NCBI GenBank assembly: GCA_903834785.1
Contig: CAILKP010000053.1
Location: forward strand, 1-64,000
Origin: an uncultured bacterium
GTDB taxonomy: Bacteria > Planctomycetota > Phycisphaerae > Phycisphaerales > UBA1924
DNA length: 64,000 bases
Direction of reading: 5' to 3'
Positions within the stretch are counted from its first letter, which is position 1; the number at the start of each line of letters is the position of its first letter. Made by a program: the position numbers and the translations under genes. The notes below the pieces were generated by a model. The model did not search any database and was not told the origin of the DNA. It saw only the letters and a program-made list of their open reading frames with translations. Shown here piece by piece: positions 61,671 through 64,000 of the stretch.

Positions 61671-62843
61671 TCACTTGACCATCACCCGCTTCTCACCAAT
61701 CGTTCGTTCCATGTCTTCTCGCTCGTTCGAATCCTTCGCCAAGGCCAACGCCGTCTTCCAGCGTTCTTCTGCCTCAGGCGTCCTTCCAAGCTCCCAAAGC
61801 CGCACCCCCGACTCGAACGCCGGCCAAGGATCGCTCGGGAATAGCTTAATCGCGGCATCGAGCAAAACGATTGAGTGATCCGGAAAGCCGTCCCGCAGCA
61901 ACTGGCTGCTGCAGACCATCAGGTCAAACGACCGTGGCGTTTTCGTTTTGAACTCCTCCACGATTGCGTCTAAACGGTCTCGCATCTCTATTGCGGTCAT
62001 AGCCCCGAACCGCTTCGAGACCTCTTCCGGCTTGATCCCTTGCTCGAGCGTGTCTTGCAGCATCTGCATCGTGCACACGTCCTCGAAACCACCGGCTGAG
62101 GATGTGTTCGTCGGAACAATCGTACGGACTTTCAGACCATGGGACTCGATGAACTTCAGCAGCGATGGCTTGCGCTGATTGACCACTTCGTGGTACGTCA
62201 GCGGTTTGTTATACATGCACCCACTGACGAGAACCTGTTGGTCGGGAAAGTCGAAAACCATGTACTCAGCCGTTGGTACGAGCCACTGATTCTCACCCCT
62301 GCCCTGCTTCAAGAGCCAGACACGAAGCCGGTTGGTTTGGTCGGCGATCTCGAACCGATCATCGACGAGCACGACTCGGCTGCGGAGCAGCGCCTCGTCC
62401 GCAGTCGCCGTCAGCAATTGGTCAAGGTTGTACCCCGAGGTGACAATCTGCGCACCCGCCACCAGCAGCGGATCAACGGCATTTATCGAGTGGTCATGGT
62501 GGTGCGAGTGCAACGCGTATCGCAGCGGCTTCTTGGGAAACCTCGCCCGCAATTCGGCGAGGATGTCTCGTACCGTGCGATCGTCGAACGGAGCCTCGAT
62601 CAGCGCCACAAACGTGGAAAACTCGGCCACCACCACCTTCGCCTCATGACGGGGCGTCCAGATGAGGTGAATTCCAGAAGCAATGGTCTCGAATCGCAGA
62701 CCCGGCACTGTCCCGGGTTGCGACGTGGCTGCAACACTCGATGCGGGCGGAAGTGAGGTAACTGTGGTCTGCTGACCCGAGGCCGAAAGACCGAACGCGA
62801 GGAGCGTCATCACAAAAACGAATACCGCCTCGGAGCGTTTCAT
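61671..62843 (-). CDS. Exported metallo-beta-lactamase-fold hydrolase
   Basis: A 390-residue protein with a signal peptide ('AVFVFVMTLLAFGLSASGQQ'). The zinc motif HxHxDH is in 'YALHSHHHDHSINAV', and a likely further ligand region is 'EYMVFDFPDQQVLVSGCMYN'. The C-terminal ~100 residues look like TPR-type helices ('FPSDPWPAFESGVRLWELGR'). The DNA is clearly AT-richer than the surroundings and the gene is bracketed by direct repeats, which points to transfer. Substrate unknown; nothing marks it as a beta-lactamase. Confidence 0.85.
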   Translation of the reverse strand: MKRSEAVFVFVMTLLAFGLSASGQQTTVTSLPPASSVAATSQPGTVPGLRFETIASGIHLIWTPRHEAKVVVAEFSTFVALIEAPFDDRTVRDILAELRARFPKKPLRYALHSHHHDHSINAVDPLLVAGAQIVTSGYNLDQLLTATADEALLRSRVVLVDDRFEIADQTNRLRVWLLKQGRGENQWLVPTAEYMVFDFPDQQVLVSGCMYNKPLTYHEVVNQRKPSLLKFIESHGLKVRTIVPTNTSSAGGFEDVCTMQMLQDTLEQGIKPEEVSKRFGAMTAIEMRDRLDAIVEEFKTKTPRSFDLMVCSSQLLRDGFPDHSIVLLDAAIKLFPSDPWPAFESGVRLWELGRTPEAEERWKTALALAKDSNEREDMERTIGEKRVMVK

Positions 62844-63092
62844 TGGGGTTCCAATCTGGGAGAGATCTCCCGCAGGTTGTCACCAAGATCGGCACCACCA
62901 GATCGTTGGCTGTTGTTTGACCAGATTTGTTCGCCGGTCGCGGCAGAGCGCTCGACCATCACCGCAAAATCGTTGACAAATGGTTCTCTCCCGGACTCGC
63001 TGATTCAGGTGGAGCTATCGCCTTTAGCCCAGTCACGGCAAGTTCAAACCTTGCCAAGCGTCCCAGGGTCACAGAAGGTGGGTTGAACTTGC

Positions 63093-63175
63093 CCGTAAAT
63101 GCAGATGGCCTCGGCACTTGTCGAGGCCATCAAGCCATCAAAATCGGGGTGACAGTACACCGTTAGAACGCATTG
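63093..63175 (+). repeat. Partial third copy of the hairpin repeat
   Basis: atggcctcg...cgaggccat is a 9-bp hairpin of different sequence, followed by aatcggggtgacagtacacc and tagaac, nearly matching the tail that follows the right repeat (gtcggggtgacagtacacc). The same hairpin-plus-tail design occurs a third time here. The rest of the 62.85-63.57 kb gap holds no convincing gene. Confidence 0.5.
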
Positions 63176-63333
63176 TCTGGGCAATCGGACTTTGGAGGCC
63201 AGAAACGCGGTCTTTGCTCGCCGTGAAACCGTGAAAGCCGACGAGAGGGCAAGGCCGATAGCAACCGAGGAGGGGGCGCGACGGCTTGTGTCGGGCCTGC
63301 ATCATGCTCGCGCGAGGCGGCGCGTCGTTCTGA

Positions 63334-63478
63334 CCTGCGGAGGAAGCGACCGATCAGCCAATCCTCGAGTTCATCAGTGTGAACTGCATCCTGGACGGCG
63401 CAACTGCCGGGTATTGAACGACAAAGCCCCTCGACATGCTGTCGAGGGGCTTTGCTCTACATGAAGTCGGGGTGACAG
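63334..63478 (+). repeat. ~145-bp direct repeat, right copy
   Basis: Same sequence and orientation as the copy at 61381-61525, differing by a few substitutions. The perfect hairpin falls at 63423-63453. Between the two copies lie about 1.8 kb with the AT-richer MBL-fold gene. Confidence 0.85.
63423..63453. terminator. Symmetric hairpin terminator, right repeat
   Basis: Second identical copy of the aaagcccctcgaca-tgc-tgtcgaggggcttt hairpin. On the minus strand it lies downstream of the DUF1214 gene that ends at 63574. Confidence 0.75.
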
Positions 63479-63573
63479 TACACCAATAGAACTTTTCTTG
63501 GAAGGCGTTCGGGTCTGGAAGCCTGGGATTCGACTCTTGATCGAGCGGTAGACCCGTACGAAACGCCCATTGG

Positions 63574-64000
63574 TCAGTTCAGCCTCTCGATATCGCCGGG
63601 CTTCCAGCTTTTGTTGATGGCGGCTTCGGTCGGGCCGTAGAGCCTGAGAATCGCGAAATACCCCTTGCCTGGCACGGTGGCCTGCCAGTTGCCTTCTTTG
63701 CCGGGGGGCGGCTTGGGCCCAAAATAGATGTCCGTGCTGCCGTCGGCGTTCTGGGCCGGCTTGTCGCGCGAACCGAGGGAAGGGAACGGCTGGCCGTTGG
63801 CCAGACCCGAGGCATTTTCCGCCTCGTAGAGCGTCATGGACCAGAAGTTGCCAGCGGGGATGTTGGCGGGCAGGTTCACGCGGTAGTTGCTGCCGCCGGA
63901 CAAGGGCGTGTCGGTGCTGTCGGTGAAACCGATCATGTACTTGGCGCCCTTGCCGGGCGTCTGCGACAGCATCCCCGGGCTGATAGAGTAGTAATCGGTG
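63574..64000 (-). CDS. DUF1214-type protein (partial, 5' end outside window)
   Basis: The open frame runs off the right edge. The visible ~142 residues are the C-terminal DUF1214 domain: 'TDYYSISPGMLSQTPGKG', 'NFWSMTLYEAENAS', 'DGSTDIYFGPKPPPGKEGNW', 'PGKGYFAILRLYGPTEAAIN' and 'SWKPGDIERLN'. The family usually joins DUF1254 and DUF1214 and is exported; its biochemical role is unknown. An internal ATG at 63972 is not the true start because the domain begins upstream of it. Confidence 0.88.
   Translation of the reverse strand, partial: TDYYSISPGMLSQTPGKGAKYMIGFTDSTDTPLSGGSNYRVNLPANIPAGNFWSMTLYEAENASGLANGQPFPSLGSRDKPAQNADGSTDIYFGPKPPPGKEGNWQATVPGKGYFAILRLYGPTEAAINKSWKPGDIERLN

Overview
The window is a GC-rich chromosome segment that most resembles a planctomycete, probably Phycisphaerae-like. 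The clues are secreted proteins with a C-terminal tag of 'PTPG', a hydrophobic stretch and an Arg cluster (PEP-CTERM variant), Ca-binding dockerin-like repeats of the form 'DGTIDGNDFIAFINAFA', a very short Rhs-type secreted protein, Tat-exported Gfo/Idh/MocA and TIM-barrel enzymes, many GTG/TTG starts, and a metal-transport operon laid out like the chlamydial ytgABCD operon (Chlamydiae belong to the same PVC group). The assignment is inferred from these features only; no rRNA gene lies in the window.

Layout. 0-8.5 kb holds housekeeping genes on the + strand: nuoB, a PDZ-domain exported protein, aspartate kinase, murB, ddl, truA and a GT4 glycosyltransferase. 8.5-13.1 kb is an accessory island: a SUMF1-fold PEP-CTERM protein, a mini-Rhs protein with an AT-richer C-terminal tip, two tandem paralogous small genes directly downstream (candidate immunity genes), and an IS3 transposase stub. 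13.2-20.4 kb carries an FHA protein, hemW, a tract with four copies of a purine-rich repeat, a two-domain fasciclin protein, pyrF and a GT1-like glycosyltransferase. 20.4-24.8 kb is a Mn/Zn/Fe-type ABC transporter operon whose first permease is fused to a DtxR/MntR-like domain. 24.8-34 kb has an asparagine synthetase, a Nudix hydrolase, an ALDH7-type dehydrogenase, a candidate small RNA, a SCO/CyoE cytochrome-oxidase assembly pair, a nitroreductase and the 2-oxoacid dehydrogenase E2 subunit.

34-46 kb contains a PAS-LuxR regulator behind an AT-rich leader with a perfect dyad, a large secreted lamin-tail/beta-helix/Ig/dockerin protein split by a +1 frameshift, a PilZ protein, two Tat-exported enzymes, an RlmI-like methyltransferase, a YjbR protein, a metallophosphoesterase, a CHRD-PEP-CTERM protein and a YkuD-type lipoprotein. 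46.7-49.7 kb holds an M29 aminopeptidase, crcB, a PhnA-like protein, a DUF2256 mini-protein and a GNAT enzyme. 49.7-58.2 kb is a tightly coupled minus-strand operon: SWIM zinc finger, DUF5691, MoxR-type AAA+ ATPase, DUF4253, DUF5682 and VWA. Four junctions are 4-nt stop/start overlaps, so the set is very likely one functional system of unknown role.

58.2-64 kb is more degraded: a DUF1801 gene broken at a nine-base homopolymer, an FAD-dependent oxidoreductase, an arylsulfatase remnant, an AT-richer metallo-beta-lactamase-fold gene bracketed by ~145-bp direct repeats, and the partial end of a DUF1214 gene running off the right edge.

The strongest leads for new biology are the MoxR/VWA/SWIM/DUF operon, the mini-Rhs toxin with tandem candidate immunity genes, the permease-regulator fusion, and the small RNA candidate carrying an anti-Shine-Dalgarno-like C-rich stretch.
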